A DNA stretch of 36,336 bases. Origin: an uncultured Burkholderiales bacterium (lineage in GTDB: Bacteria > Pseudomonadota > Gammaproteobacteria > Burkholderiales > Casimicrobiaceae). A program made the position numbers and the translations under genes. Under the pieces are notes generated by a model. That model searched no databases. It saw nothing but the letters and a program-made list of their open reading frames with translations, and had not been told where the DNA came from. Within the stretch, counting starts at the first letter, position 1. Each line of letters starts with the position of its first letter. The DNA lies in the NCBI GenBank assembly GCA_937944385.1, contig CALDYQ010000053.1:1-36336 (forward strand), in the 5' to 3' direction. Below, piece after piece: positions 16,187-23,894 of the stretch.

Positions 16187-18184
16187 TCAATCCTCGATGA
16201 GTGTCGGTGCAGCGCTCATCGCTGCCGCAGGCGACGCCACGGCCTGGCCGCCACGATCGCCCCCGCGCTCACTTCCTGCACGACGATTGCGGCGCGAGCG
16301 ACGCTTGTTGCCGCCAGCGCCGTCAGCGCCGCGTTCCCGCGGTGGTCCGCTCTTTGAAGCCGACGCACCGTTGCCCCCCGGCTTGGCCTTGCCCTTGCGA
16401 CGCGCTCGACCCGGCGCCGGGGGCAGACGGTTGCCGTCGACCTCGCCCCCCGGCCCGATGCTTGATCCGATGCCTGGCCCAAAGCCTGACCGACCGCCCC
16501 GACGACGTCGGCCGGCCGGCGCTGCTTCTTCGTAGCCTCCGAAACCTGGAAATTGCTGCTGCTGGAGCGCCGTCGGTACCCGGTCGCCCCCCATCGGCCC
16601 GATCGCGCCGCGCCGCAGCGCACCGCGGCCGCGCCGGGTCGTCACCATGGCCCCGCCTTGCGCGAGCCAGGCGTCAGCGTGCTCGGTCGCCGAGCGCATC
16701 GGACCGATCGGCCCGACCGGCAGCTTGCCGCGTGCACCGCCAAAGCGCGCCGCCTTCTCGAGCTTCTTGCGCGAGCGCAGGCCCACCGACTCGAGCAGCG
16801 CAAACGTCTCGTGTTCATCAAGAAGCTTCGACTGCCCGCGCTTGAGCCACGAGGGCATCTGCACGCTCCCGTAGCGGGTCCGGATCAGGCGGCTGACCGT
16901 GAGGCCCAGATGCTCGAACATTCGGCGAACCTCGCGGTTTCGGCCCTCCTGGAGCGTGAGCTTGTACCAATGGTTCGCCGAGTCACTGTCCGCATCGATG
17001 CGCTCGAGCGAGGTGACGCGCGCGGGCCCGTCCTCGAGTTCGATACCATCGATCAGCTGATCCTCCTGCTCCGGCGTCAGCTCACCCAGCACGCGAACGC
17101 TGTACTCACGGCTCACCTCGTAGCGCGGATGCATGAGGCGGTTAGCGAGCTCGCCGTAGGTCGTGAACAGGAGGAGGCCTTCGGAGTTGTAGTCGAGACG
17201 ACCCACGGCCACCCACTTGCCGTGATCCGGGCGAGGGAGTCGGTCGAACACCGACGGACGCCCCTCGGGGTCGTCGCGGCTCACGATCTCGCCGGCGGGC
17301 TTGTGATAGATCAGCACGCGCGGATTGTCATCACCCAGGCTCACCTTGACCCTGCGTCGCTTGACGTGCACGCGGTCGCGCTCGGTCACCACCTGCCCGA
17401 CGTGTGCGCGCTGGCCGTTGACCTCGACCTGTCCCGCAGCGATCATCGCCTCCATCTTCCGGCGTGAACCGAGGCCCTGCTGCGCGAGCACCTTGTGCAG
17501 ACGCTCGCCATTGGCGCGCTCACCGGCGATCGGGCGCGGCTCCGTCCCGTCCAGGTTTTCGGCCGCATCACGCAGGGGGCGGCCGTTCTCGGTCCGCGCG
17601 CGCTGGCGCTGCCGACGCCGCCCTCGGCGCCCCGTGGCATCGGCCGGCCGGGACGGATCACCGAATGCGCCCGGCGTGGCAGGTGCGGCCGACGACGTCA
17701 CCGCGCCCTCGGGCGCGTCAACCCCCGCAAGTGCGGCACCTTCGGCAGTCTGCGCCGAAAGGTCCTGTGGCAGCGGGAATGTACCGTCCGCACCCGAGGT
17801 ATCCGGGGTACCGAGTCGCGCTTCGGGATGGCGGTTGCGATTCCGGTTTTGGCTCCGATCGCGCAGCCGGCCGCTTTGATGGTGGCTTTGATAGCCACTT
17901 TGGCGATTGCGACGCGGACGACGCTCACCGCCTTCGGCGATCTGCGGTTGGTCCGACTCTGGCCGATCCGCGTCGCTTGCTGAGGGGTCTTGTGCGGGCT
18001 CGATGGGAGCCGACGGATCGGCGCCGCCGCGGCGCGTGGTCGCGCGGCGCTTGGCAGATCGCGTAGCGCCCTTCGCCCGTCGGGCATAAGCCGGATCGAT
18101 GTTGCCATTGACATCGCCAGGCTCATGTTCTGGATCGTCGTGCTGGATGTCGCTCGCGGCGCTGTTGGTGGGATCGGAGTGCAT
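16187..18184 (-). CDS. rluB: 23S rRNA pseudouridine synthase RluB with long low-complexity extensions
   Basis: RluB makes pseudouridine at position 2605 (E. coli numbering) of 23S rRNA. The core runs from about residue 228: an S4 RNA-binding domain (ERLHKVLAQQGLGSRRKMEAMIAAG) and a RsuA-type catalytic domain with Asp331 in VGRLDYNSEGLLLFTTYGEL, plus LQEGRNREVRRMFEHLGL. At 665 residues the protein is about twice the usual E. coli length. The first 225 residues are Arg/Asn/Asp-rich and disordered-looking, and the last 190 are Gly/Arg-rich with RGG-like runs. Similar but variable extensions exist in betaproteobacteria. It is the last gene of the operon, two bases after scpB. Confidence 0.93.
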   Translation of the reverse strand: MHSDPTNSAASDIQHDDPEHEPGDVNGNIDPAYARRAKGATRSAKRRATTRRGGADPSAPIEPAQDPSASDADRPESDQPQIAEGGERRPRRNRQSGYQSHHQSGRLRDRSQNRNRNRHPEARLGTPDTSGADGTFPLPQDLSAQTAEGAALAGVDAPEGAVTSSAAPATPGAFGDPSRPADATGRRGRRRQRQRARTENGRPLRDAAENLDGTEPRPIAGERANGERLHKVLAQQGLGSRRKMEAMIAAGQVEVNGQRAHVGQVVTERDRVHVKRRRVKVSLGDDNPRVLIYHKPAGEIVSRDDPEGRPSVFDRLPRPDHGKWVAVGRLDYNSEGLLLFTTYGELANRLMHPRYEVSREYSVRVLGELTPEQEDQLIDGIELEDGPARVTSLERIDADSDSANHWYKLTLQEGRNREVRRMFEHLGLTVSRLIRTRYGSVQMPSWLKRGQSKLLDEHETFALLESVGLRSRKKLEKAARFGGARGKLPVGPIGPMRSATEHADAWLAQGGAMVTTRRGRGALRRGAIGPMGGDRVPTALQQQQFPGFGGYEEAAPAGRRRRGGRSGFGPGIGSSIGPGGEVDGNRLPPAPGRARRKGKAKPGGNGASASKSGPPRERGADGAGGNKRRSRRNRRAGSERGGDRGGQAVASPAAAMSAAPTLIED

Positions 18185-18186
18185 GG

Positions 18187-18897
18187 TCAGTGAAGGGTGC
18201 TGGAGGACGGCGCAAGTCCGCGATCGGCATCAGTGCGAAGGTTCGTGTCGAGGGTGATGCTCGTCTCTTGGGAGGCGGGGGTTTCCGCATCGGACGCAAG
18301 GACGCTCTCGATTCGCGCCTGTTCCGGGTAGACGGGCTCCGTGGGAACCTGCGGCAACTCGAGTGCGGCGTGCGCATCGAGGTCGGCAAGCGGAGGCAAT
18401 TCCGAAAGTGACCGGAGATTGAGGTCGTTCAGAAACGCCCGGGTCGTGGCGAACAGGGCCGGGCGTCCCGGTGTGTCCTTGTGGCCGATCACCTCGATCC
18501 AGCCACGATCTTCGAGCGTCTTCAGGATGTTCGTGGACACCGAGACACCCCGAATCGCTTCGACCTCACCTCGGGTAGTGGGCTGGCGGTAGGCGATGAT
18601 CGCCAGTGTCTCCATGACCGCACGCGAGTACCTGGGGGCCTTGGCCTCCGGTTCAAGCCGATCGAGGTAGGGCTGCATTGCAGCCTGGGTGACGAACCGG
18701 TAGCCACTTGCGACCTGAACCAGTTCGCAGCTGCCGCGCGCCTTCCACTCGGCTGCAAGATCATTGAGGAGCAGACGCACCGTCTCGGTCGGGACCGGCG
18801 GGTCGAACACCTTGCAGACGGCTTCAAGCGGCAAGGGCTCGCTCGCTGCCATCAGTACGGCTTCGAGAACGCGCTTGGCGCGAGTCAGTTCATCCAA
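18187..18897 (-). CDS. scpB: Segregation and condensation protein ScpB
   Basis: ScpB is the winged-helix kite subunit of the SMC-ScpAB condensin. The 236 residues contain the tandem winged-helix segments (LTRAKRVLEAVLMAASEPLPLEAVCKVF and AVMETLAIIAYRQPTTRGEVEAIRGVSVSTNILKTLEDRGWIEVIGHKDTPGRPALFATT), the second being the most conserved part of the family. No ATG fits the N terminus. I take TTG at 18897 (LDELTRAKRV), preceded by a gaagagg ribosome-binding site; the ORF is open further upstream to an ATG at 19017, but that extension is Cys/Arg-rich and not family-like. The C-terminal 50 residues are acidic and low complexity. Confidence 0.9.
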   Translation of the reverse strand: MDELTRAKRVLEAVLMAASEPLPLEAVCKVFDPPVPTETVRLLLNDLAAEWKARGSCELVQVASGYRFVTQAAMQPYLDRLEPEAKAPRYSRAVMETLAIIAYRQPTTRGEVEAIRGVSVSTNILKTLEDRGWIEVIGHKDTPGRPALFATTRAFLNDLNLRSLSELPPLADLDAHAALELPQVPTEPVYPEQARIESVLASDAETPASQETSITLDTNLRTDADRGLAPSSSTLH

Positions 18898-19111
18898 GTG
18901 TCGGATCCTCTTCTCAAGTTGGCAGGATCGGTGGCTTCGCCAGCACTGCGCGGGCGCCCCGCAAAGCACGCAACCCAACCTGTGTCGACCACACTGCACG
19001 GGAACCACACGACCCAACGTCTGGCTGTTGACACGACGCGGGGCCCAGCGCGACGTGACTCGGTCGACTCAAAGCGCAGCGCGGAACGAGCGTCAGCGGT
19101 CTGAACGGTGG
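18898..19111. other. 214-base spacer between scpA and scpB
   Basis: scpA and scpB are usually adjacent or overlapping, but here 214 bases separate the scpA stop from the chosen scpB start. I see no strong promoter, hairpin with T tract, or small ORF with a ribosome-binding site in it. It may hold a secondary promoter or simply be a degraded insertion. Confidence 0.5.
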
Positions 19112-20002
19112 TCAGTATTCCGGGACGACTGCCCCGCGATCCGGGGTCGCATGTGTTCCAACGGTCAGCCCGTCGCCGGCTGCCTGCACATAGATCGGTC
19201 GATAAGGCTCGGTCTGAGAGACGACGATCAGCTGCTCGCGAGCGAGTTCGAGGATGGCCAGAAAGGTAACGACCACCAACGGTACGGTCGCGTCATCATC
19301 GAATAATTGCGCGAATTCTACATGCACGCCTGGCTGGAGCTTGCGCAGCACGTGCGTCATGCGTGCCCGAACCGAGAGCCCTTCGCGGCTGATGAGATGC
19401 GTGCGGTTGACGCTGGCGCGGGCCAGGATCTGCATCCATGCCCGGCGCAGATCCTCCGGCTCGACGTCCGGCAGACGCTCCCGCGCCTGGCGTTCGCACA
19501 GCACGTGGATGACCGCGAAATCACGGCCGACCACCGGCAGCGCGTCGAGTCCGGCCGCGGCCAGCTTGAACTGCTCGTATTCAAGAAGCCGCCGGACCAG
19601 TTGCGCGCGTGGATCCTCCTCGATGGCCTCCTGCGCCGGTGGTCGAGGCAGCAGCATGCGCGACTTGATCTCGATGAGCATGGCGGCCATGAGCAGATAC
19701 TCGGAGGCCAGCTCGAAACGATGCGCCCCCTTGATCGCTTCGACGTACTCCAGGTACTGCCGCGTGAGCAGCGCCATCGGGATGTCGAGGATGTTGAGGT
19801 TCTGCTTACGGATCAGGTAGAGCAGCAGATCGAGCGGCCCCTCGAAGGCGTCGAGAAACACCTCGAGCGCGTCCGGCGGAATGTAGAGGTCCTTCGGCAG
19901 TTCGGACAGCGGCTCGCCGTAGATCCGAGCGATGCCCGAAACGGACGCCGAGCCGGCCGCGGCCGCATCACCCGCGGCGGACAAGGATTCAACGGCGCTC
20001 AA
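19112..20002 (-). CDS. scpA: Segregation and condensation protein ScpA
   Basis: ScpA is the kleisin that bridges the SMC heads in bacterial condensin. The 296 residues include the N-terminal kleisin helix region VFLDAFEGPLDLLLYLIRKQNLNILDIPMALLTRQYLEYV, the segment LASEYLLMAAMLIEIKSRMLLPRP, and a C-terminal winged helix (VVVTFLAILELAREQLIVVSQTEPYRPIYVQ). The start is a TTG at 20002, overlapping the stop of the Mpo1-like gene by three bases; no ATG exists ahead of the conserved region. The partner scpB follows on the same strand. The smc gene is not in this window. Confidence 0.94.
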   Translation of the reverse strand: MSAVESLSAAGDAAAAGSASVSGIARIYGEPLSELPKDLYIPPDALEVFLDAFEGPLDLLLYLIRKQNLNILDIPMALLTRQYLEYVEAIKGAHRFELASEYLLMAAMLIEIKSRMLLPRPPAQEAIEEDPRAQLVRRLLEYEQFKLAAAGLDALPVVGRDFAVIHVLCERQARERLPDVEPEDLRRAWMQILARASVNRTHLISREGLSVRARMTHVLRKLQPGVHVEFAQLFDDDATVPLVVVTFLAILELAREQLIVVSQTEPYRPIYVQAAGDGLTVGTHATPDRGAVVPEY

Positions 20003-20397
20003 TGGCTTGACGTCGCCGGGGTGGCCTCACCGCGGACGCGGGTCGGGCCGACGAACTGGAAGATCCAGCCAACGACGAACAGCCCGACGCCGCTCGCAGC
20101 CCAGACGGGGGTCGAGGACGCGGCGACCAGCAACGACAGGGCCAGACAGGCAACGAGAAACGCGTCGAACGGCAGCGCAAGACGCCAGTCAAGCGAGAAA
20201 TAGTACAAGGCAGTGATGGCCGCGAGCACGAGGGCCGGCGTGACGACCATCCCGTCCAAGGTGGCGAGCACCGGACGGGAGAGCAGCATCACGACGGCGA
20301 ACACGATCATCGGAATGACGATGAAGTGGGTTGCAATGTTGCGGCGATCCTGATGGTAGGCCGCGTACCGGGTCAAGAGTTCCACGCCGCTGCGCAT
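19999..20397 (-). CDS. Mpo1-like (DUF962) membrane protein with altered C terminus
   Basis: This 132-residue protein has four hydrophobic helices and the Mpo1/DUF962 signatures YAAYHQDRRNIATHFIVIPMIVF and DWRLALPFDAFLVACLALSLL. Yeast Mpo1 is an iron-dependent dioxygenase of 2-hydroxy fatty acids. In family members that I recall, the helix GWIFQFVG is followed by H-x-x-x-E-x-R-x-P-A and about 30 more residues. Here it is followed by PTRVRGEATPATSSH and a stop, so a conserved histidine and the last helix are missing. The stop overlaps the scpA start, as if the gene end had been trimmed to fit. Function is uncertain. Confidence 0.78.
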   Translation of the reverse strand: MRSGVELLTRYAAYHQDRRNIATHFIVIPMIVFAVVMLLSRPVLATLDGMVVTPALVLAAITALYYFSLDWRLALPFDAFLVACLALSLLVAASSTPVWAASGVGLFVVGWIFQFVGPTRVRGEATPATSSH

Positions 20398-20434
20398 CCT
20401 GTCCTCCGTGGGGTGACTGGGTTGAGGGTGTGAT

Positions 20435-21667
20435 TCAACTCGATGCGTCGAGGCGAGCCAAGCCCATCACGTCCCGCACCCGCTCCATCGTGTCGCGCGC
20501 CGCGCGCTGCGCCCTGGCGCAACCCTGTGCAAGCACGTCACGGACGTAGCCAGGCTTCGCCTCGATCTCGCGAATCCGCGCCTGCATCGGAGCCAGCTCG
20601 GCCTTGACCGCCTCGATCAGCGGCTGCTTGCATTCGAGGCAGCCGATCTCCGCGCTCGTGCAGCCTTGGCGCACCCACGCCCGCCGCGCCTCATCCGAGT
20701 AGACCTCGTGCAGCGTCCACACCGGGCAGTCGTCCGGATTGCCCGGGTCCGTCCGGCGCGCGCGTCGCGGGTCGGTCTTCATGCCGCGAATCTTCTTCTC
20801 CACGCTTTCGGGCGGCTCGCGCAGGTCGATGGCGTTGCCGTAGCTCTTGCTCATCTTGCGGCCATCGAGACCAAGCAGCTTCGAGGTCGGTGTGAGCAGC
20901 ACACTCGGCTCCGGCAGGATCGCGCGGCGTGCGCCTGTGAGCCAGCCCTCGGCCAGTTCACGCTCATCGTCGGACAGCACCCGTGTGACATGGATGCTCT
21001 GCCGCGCGGCGGCAATGGCCTCGCGGTCGCCACGCTCCAACCAGGCCGTGCGTGCGGCACTGGCCGCGCGCAGAACCGGCTCGCCCAGTTGGCGGAGGAG
21101 CGCCGTGGCGCGCGCCTCCAAGTCGGTCTGCTTACCGTAGAAGTGGTTGAATCGCCGCGCGATCTCGCGCGTGATCTCGACATGGGCCGCCTGGTCCTCG
21201 CCCACGGGCACGTATTCCGGCCGGTAGACGAGGATGTCGGCCGACTGCATGAGCGGATAGCCCAGAAAGCCGTAGGTGGCCAGATCACGTTCCTTCAGGT
21301 TTTCCTGCTGTTCCTTGTAGGTTGGAACGCGCTCGAGCCACGAAAGCGGCGTGATCATGCCAAGCAGCACAGTGAGCTCGGCGTGCTCGGGCACCTGGCT
21401 TTGCACGAAGATCGTGGAGCGCTCGGGATCGAGCCCCGCCGCGAGCCAGTCGGTCACCATTTCGAAGGTTGCTCGCGCGATCACCGAAGGGTCGTCGTAA
21501 TGACTGGTGAGCGCGTGCCAGTCGGCCACGAAATAGAAGCAGTCGTGCGTCGACTGCAAGGCCACCCAGTTCTTGAGCGCACCGTGGTAATGGCCGAGGT
21601 GCATGAGACCGGTGGGCCGCATCCCCGAAAGGACGCGCGCTTTGGCGGCGGAGGGCGTTCCAGTCAT
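20435..21667 (-). CDS. trpS: Tryptophanyl-tRNA synthetase
   Basis: TrpRS charges tRNA-Trp. The 410 residues show the class I signatures: HLGHYHG (HIGH-like) near the N terminus and KMSKS in GLDGRKMSKSYGNAIDLRE. MRPTGLMHLGHYHGALKNW, CFYFVADWHALTSHY and YGFLGYPLMQSADILVYRPEYVPVGEDQAAHVE are typical. About 65 residues inserted between the FNHFYGK region and LLTPTSK account for the extra length over the ~330-residue E. coli enzyme; this insertion is usual in betaproteobacterial TrpS. It is 9 bases after the site-2 protease gene and 37 before the Mpo1-like gene, within one operon. Confidence 0.96.
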   Translation of the reverse strand: MTGTPSAAKARVLSGMRPTGLMHLGHYHGALKNWVALQSTHDCFYFVADWHALTSHYDDPSVIARATFEMVTDWLAAGLDPERSTIFVQSQVPEHAELTVLLGMITPLSWLERVPTYKEQQENLKERDLATYGFLGYPLMQSADILVYRPEYVPVGEDQAAHVEITREIARRFNHFYGKQTDLEARATALLRQLGEPVLRAASAARTAWLERGDREAIAAARQSIHVTRVLSDDERELAEGWLTGARRAILPEPSVLLTPTSKLLGLDGRKMSKSYGNAIDLREPPESVEKKIRGMKTDPRRARRTDPGNPDDCPVWTLHEVYSDEARRAWVRQGCTSAEIGCLECKQPLIEAVKAELAPMQARIREIEAKPGYVRDVLAQGCARAQRAARDTMERVRDVMGLARLDASS

Positions 21668-21676
21668 CGTGGGGAC

Positions 21677-22297
21677 TCAGATGCCGACGAGCGTACCGAC
21701 GACGCTGTAGGCGATGCCAAAGAGGGGTTTGAGAATGACCGAGAGCAGGCCGACGACCATCAGTCCGAGCAGGATGAACAGGCCATACGGCTCCAGGCGG
21801 GAGTACTGGTAGGACAACGGCCCAGGCAACAGCCCGGCCAGGATCCGCCCGCCGTCGAGCGGCAGGATCGGCAGCAGGTTGAGCACCATGAGACCGATGT
21901 TCCATGCGATGCCCGCGCGGGCGATGGCATCCATCGCCGTACCTTCGGAGAGCTTGAAGACAATCGCCCAGCCGATGGCCATCACGAGATTCGCCGCGGG
22001 TCCAGCGGCTGCCACCCAGATCATGTCGGTCTTGGGGTTGCGCAGATTGCGTATGTTGACGGGGACTGGCTTGGCCCAACCAAAGAAGAAGCCGCCGATC
22101 AGCACAGTGAGCGCAGGCACAGCGAGGGTCCCAACTGGATCGATGTGCTTGATGGGGTTCAGCGAGATGCGACCGAGCAGCTCCGCCGTACGGTCACCGA
22201 AAACGCGTGCGGCGTATCCATGCGCCGCCTCGTGCAGCGTGATCGCAAGCACGAGCGGGATCGCGTTCACCGCGATCAGATAGATGAATTGATCCAT
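21677..22297 (-). CDS. Site-2 protease family (M50) zinc membrane peptidase
   Basis: This 206-residue intramembrane zinc metalloprotease has the HExxH motif at His22-Glu23-His26 (TLHEAAHGYAARVFGD) and the third-ligand motif NLLPILPLDGGRI with Asp148, plus about six membrane helices. The short form without PDZ domains is the one usually linked to trpS in betaproteobacteria; its substrate is not known. I chose the start at 22297 (MDQFIYLIAVNAIPL) because the longer upstream frame is Arg-rich and unlike the family. It is the first gene of the site-2 protease/trpS/mpo1-like/scpAB/rluB operon. Confidence 0.92.
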   Translation of the reverse strand: MDQFIYLIAVNAIPLVLAITLHEAAHGYAARVFGDRTAELLGRISLNPIKHIDPVGTLAVPALTVLIGGFFFGWAKPVPVNIRNLRNPKTDMIWVAAAGPAANLVMAIGWAIVFKLSEGTAMDAIARAGIAWNIGLMVLNLLPILPLDGGRILAGLLPGPLSYQYSRLEPYGLFILLGLMVVGLLSVILKPLFGIAYSVVGTLVGI

Positions 22298-22303
22298 CGT
22301 TAA

Positions 22304-22330
22304 ATTGTAGGAGGCCTCTCGATCGAGGCC
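22304..22330 (-). promoter_or_regulatory. Putative promoter of the site-2 protease operon, with inverted repeat
   Basis: On the minus strand TACAAT (22309 to 22304) lies only 6 bases before the ATG, so the transcript would be leaderless or nearly so. Just upstream an inverted repeat, ggcctc (22313-22318) and gaggcc (22325-22330) around tcgatc, overlaps the promoter spacer and could be an operator. I see no good -35 hexamer. Confidence 0.45.
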
Positions 22331-22431
22331 CCGTACTGGCGCGGGAGACGTCCGCGCGGCCGATCTCGCATGAGGTCGTCGGCATCGGCGATGCGCGGCT
22401 TGGGCGCGCCTCTCGGCGCGTCTCACCGCAA

Positions 22432-23676
22432 TCAGAACTTGTGACGCAGTGAGAACTGGATCGCGGTTGCGTCCTTGCCAGCGTGCGCGGTCACGCCACC
22501 GAGGAACCCGTTGCCGCCGGGCAGCACCTGCGCGTTGGCGCTGTTGTCGACCCGCGTGACGGCGAGATTGACGTCGGTGCGCTTCGAGAGCGGATAGGTG
22601 TAGGCTGCGCCGTAGGACTTGACATCCGCGTTGCTCGCCCGCCGGTCATCCACCTGCGAGTGGCCCAATGTGAGCGTGCCCACCCCCAACGGCACACGGG
22701 CACCGACATGGTAGAGGCGCGCGTCCTGCATGAGGCGCGGCAGCACACCGGTGTCGATCAGTGCGCCAGGAACGCCCGCGGCGATCAGCCCGGCACGCAG
22801 TTCTGGCCCTGACGAGGGATTGGGCTCACGGATACGCGCGACCATGCCGAAAACATTGGCAAAGCCGGCGTTGAAGTTCGCGCCGCCAACGAGGCTGTTC
22901 AAGGCCTTCTGCCCCGCGCTGTTCTTGCGTTCGTTGTAGGCGATGCCCACGCCGAAACGGTCGATCACGTAGCCGCCATTGAGTCCCCACAGACTGCCGC
23001 GCGAGGTGCCGCCCGCCGTTTCGCCGAAGGCATACATCGCCGAAGCGAATGCCCCCTGGAGTTCCACGCGATACATCACCGAGTTGTCTGCGCGGATGTC
23101 GAAACCCGCAGGGATCGAAAGGAGTTGCCCCGGGGAAGCGGCCGATGCGTTGGCGAACGCGTCGAAGCGATTGCTGATCTCGAAGGCCGGCGTGTACTGA
23201 CGCCCCGCCAGCACGGCCCCCACGGGCGTGACGAGCCCGACGAACACCTGCCGGTCGAACAGACGGTTGCCGGTGTTCACCCCGAGCGACGGACCGATCG
23301 CCACGTTCGTGAGCGCCGCTTGAAGCGAAGGCGGTAGCCCGGCCAAGACGCGATCCGGAAGTTGCGTGCCCGAGATCGTCCGGTTGCCGAGGGCGCCGGT
23401 GTCGCCTTCGAAGCGCATCTCGGCCGCGAACATCGCGCGCCAGCCGCTGCCCAAATCTTCGCTACCGCGCAGGCCAACGCGCGAGCCTTCCATGATGCCG
23501 CTCGCGAGCTGCGTGACACTGCCACCGCGGACGCCAGTGACATATTGCACGCCGACATCCACCACGCCATACAACTGCACGTTGGCCGTCTGCGCCGCGG
23601 CGCCGGCGGACAGGGCCATGCCGATTGCGGCGGCAAGCAACGTGCACCGATTCGAACGCGGTTGAAACGGGGTCAT
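22432..23676 (-). CDS. Outer-membrane porin (Gram-negative general porin family)
   Basis: This 414-residue trimeric-type porin has a signal peptide ending in AGAAAQ and the betaproteobacterial N-terminal signature SVQLYGVVDVGVQYV-like (here ANVQLYGVVDVGVQYVTG). It continues with EGSRVGLRGSEDLGSGWRAMFAAEMRF and FDRQVFVGL, alternating beta-strand segments, and ends in a terminal Phe (FSLRHKF) needed for outer-membrane insertion. The start is marked by an excellent AAGGAGG ribosome-binding site six bases upstream. It lies directly downstream of nlpD on the same strand, where rpoS is normally found. Substrate is unknown. Confidence 0.95.
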   Translation of the reverse strand: MTPFQPRSNRCTLLAAAIGMALSAGAAAQTANVQLYGVVDVGVQYVTGVRGGSVTQLASGIMEGSRVGLRGSEDLGSGWRAMFAAEMRFEGDTGALGNRTISGTQLPDRVLAGLPPSLQAALTNVAIGPSLGVNTGNRLFDRQVFVGLVTPVGAVLAGRQYTPAFEISNRFDAFANASAASPGQLLSIPAGFDIRADNSVMYRVELQGAFASAMYAFGETAGGTSRGSLWGLNGGYVIDRFGVGIAYNERKNSAGQKALNSLVGGANFNAGFANVFGMVARIREPNPSSGPELRAGLIAAGVPGALIDTGVLPRLMQDARLYHVGARVPLGVGTLTLGHSQVDDRRASNADVKSYGAAYTYPLSKRTDVNLAVTRVDNSANAQVLPGGNGFLGGVTAHAGKDATAIQFSLRHKF

Positions 23677-23894
23677 GGAGGGCCTCCTTGTTCTTGATGG
23701 GTGCCGCCGTTACGCAGTCCGCACTGGAGCGCGCGGCCGGGCAGCGGGGAACGCAACGATTGTGGCACGGAACCGACCCGCCGTCGCCCCGCCACACCGC
23801 CGCCTGCGCGGTTCAAACGCCCCGATTGTTGCAACGTCGATACTGAGCCGCGGTGATCTGCTGGCCGCTCGATCGCCGCGCGCTTCGGGCGGTT

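Noticed and set aside
14859-16190. Long minus-strand open frame (443 codons)
   Set aside because: It lies opposite tctA, which has clear homology, and is full of His/Asp/Glu/Arg in the pattern of an antisense frame.
20870-21170. Insertion in TrpS between the catalytic halves as a novel domain
   Set aside because: A similar ~65-residue insertion is a normal feature of the ~400-residue betaproteobacterial TrpS.
22298-22431. Hairpin after the porin stop as a terminator
   Set aside because: A GC-rich inverted repeat is present but there is no T tract, so I did not list it.
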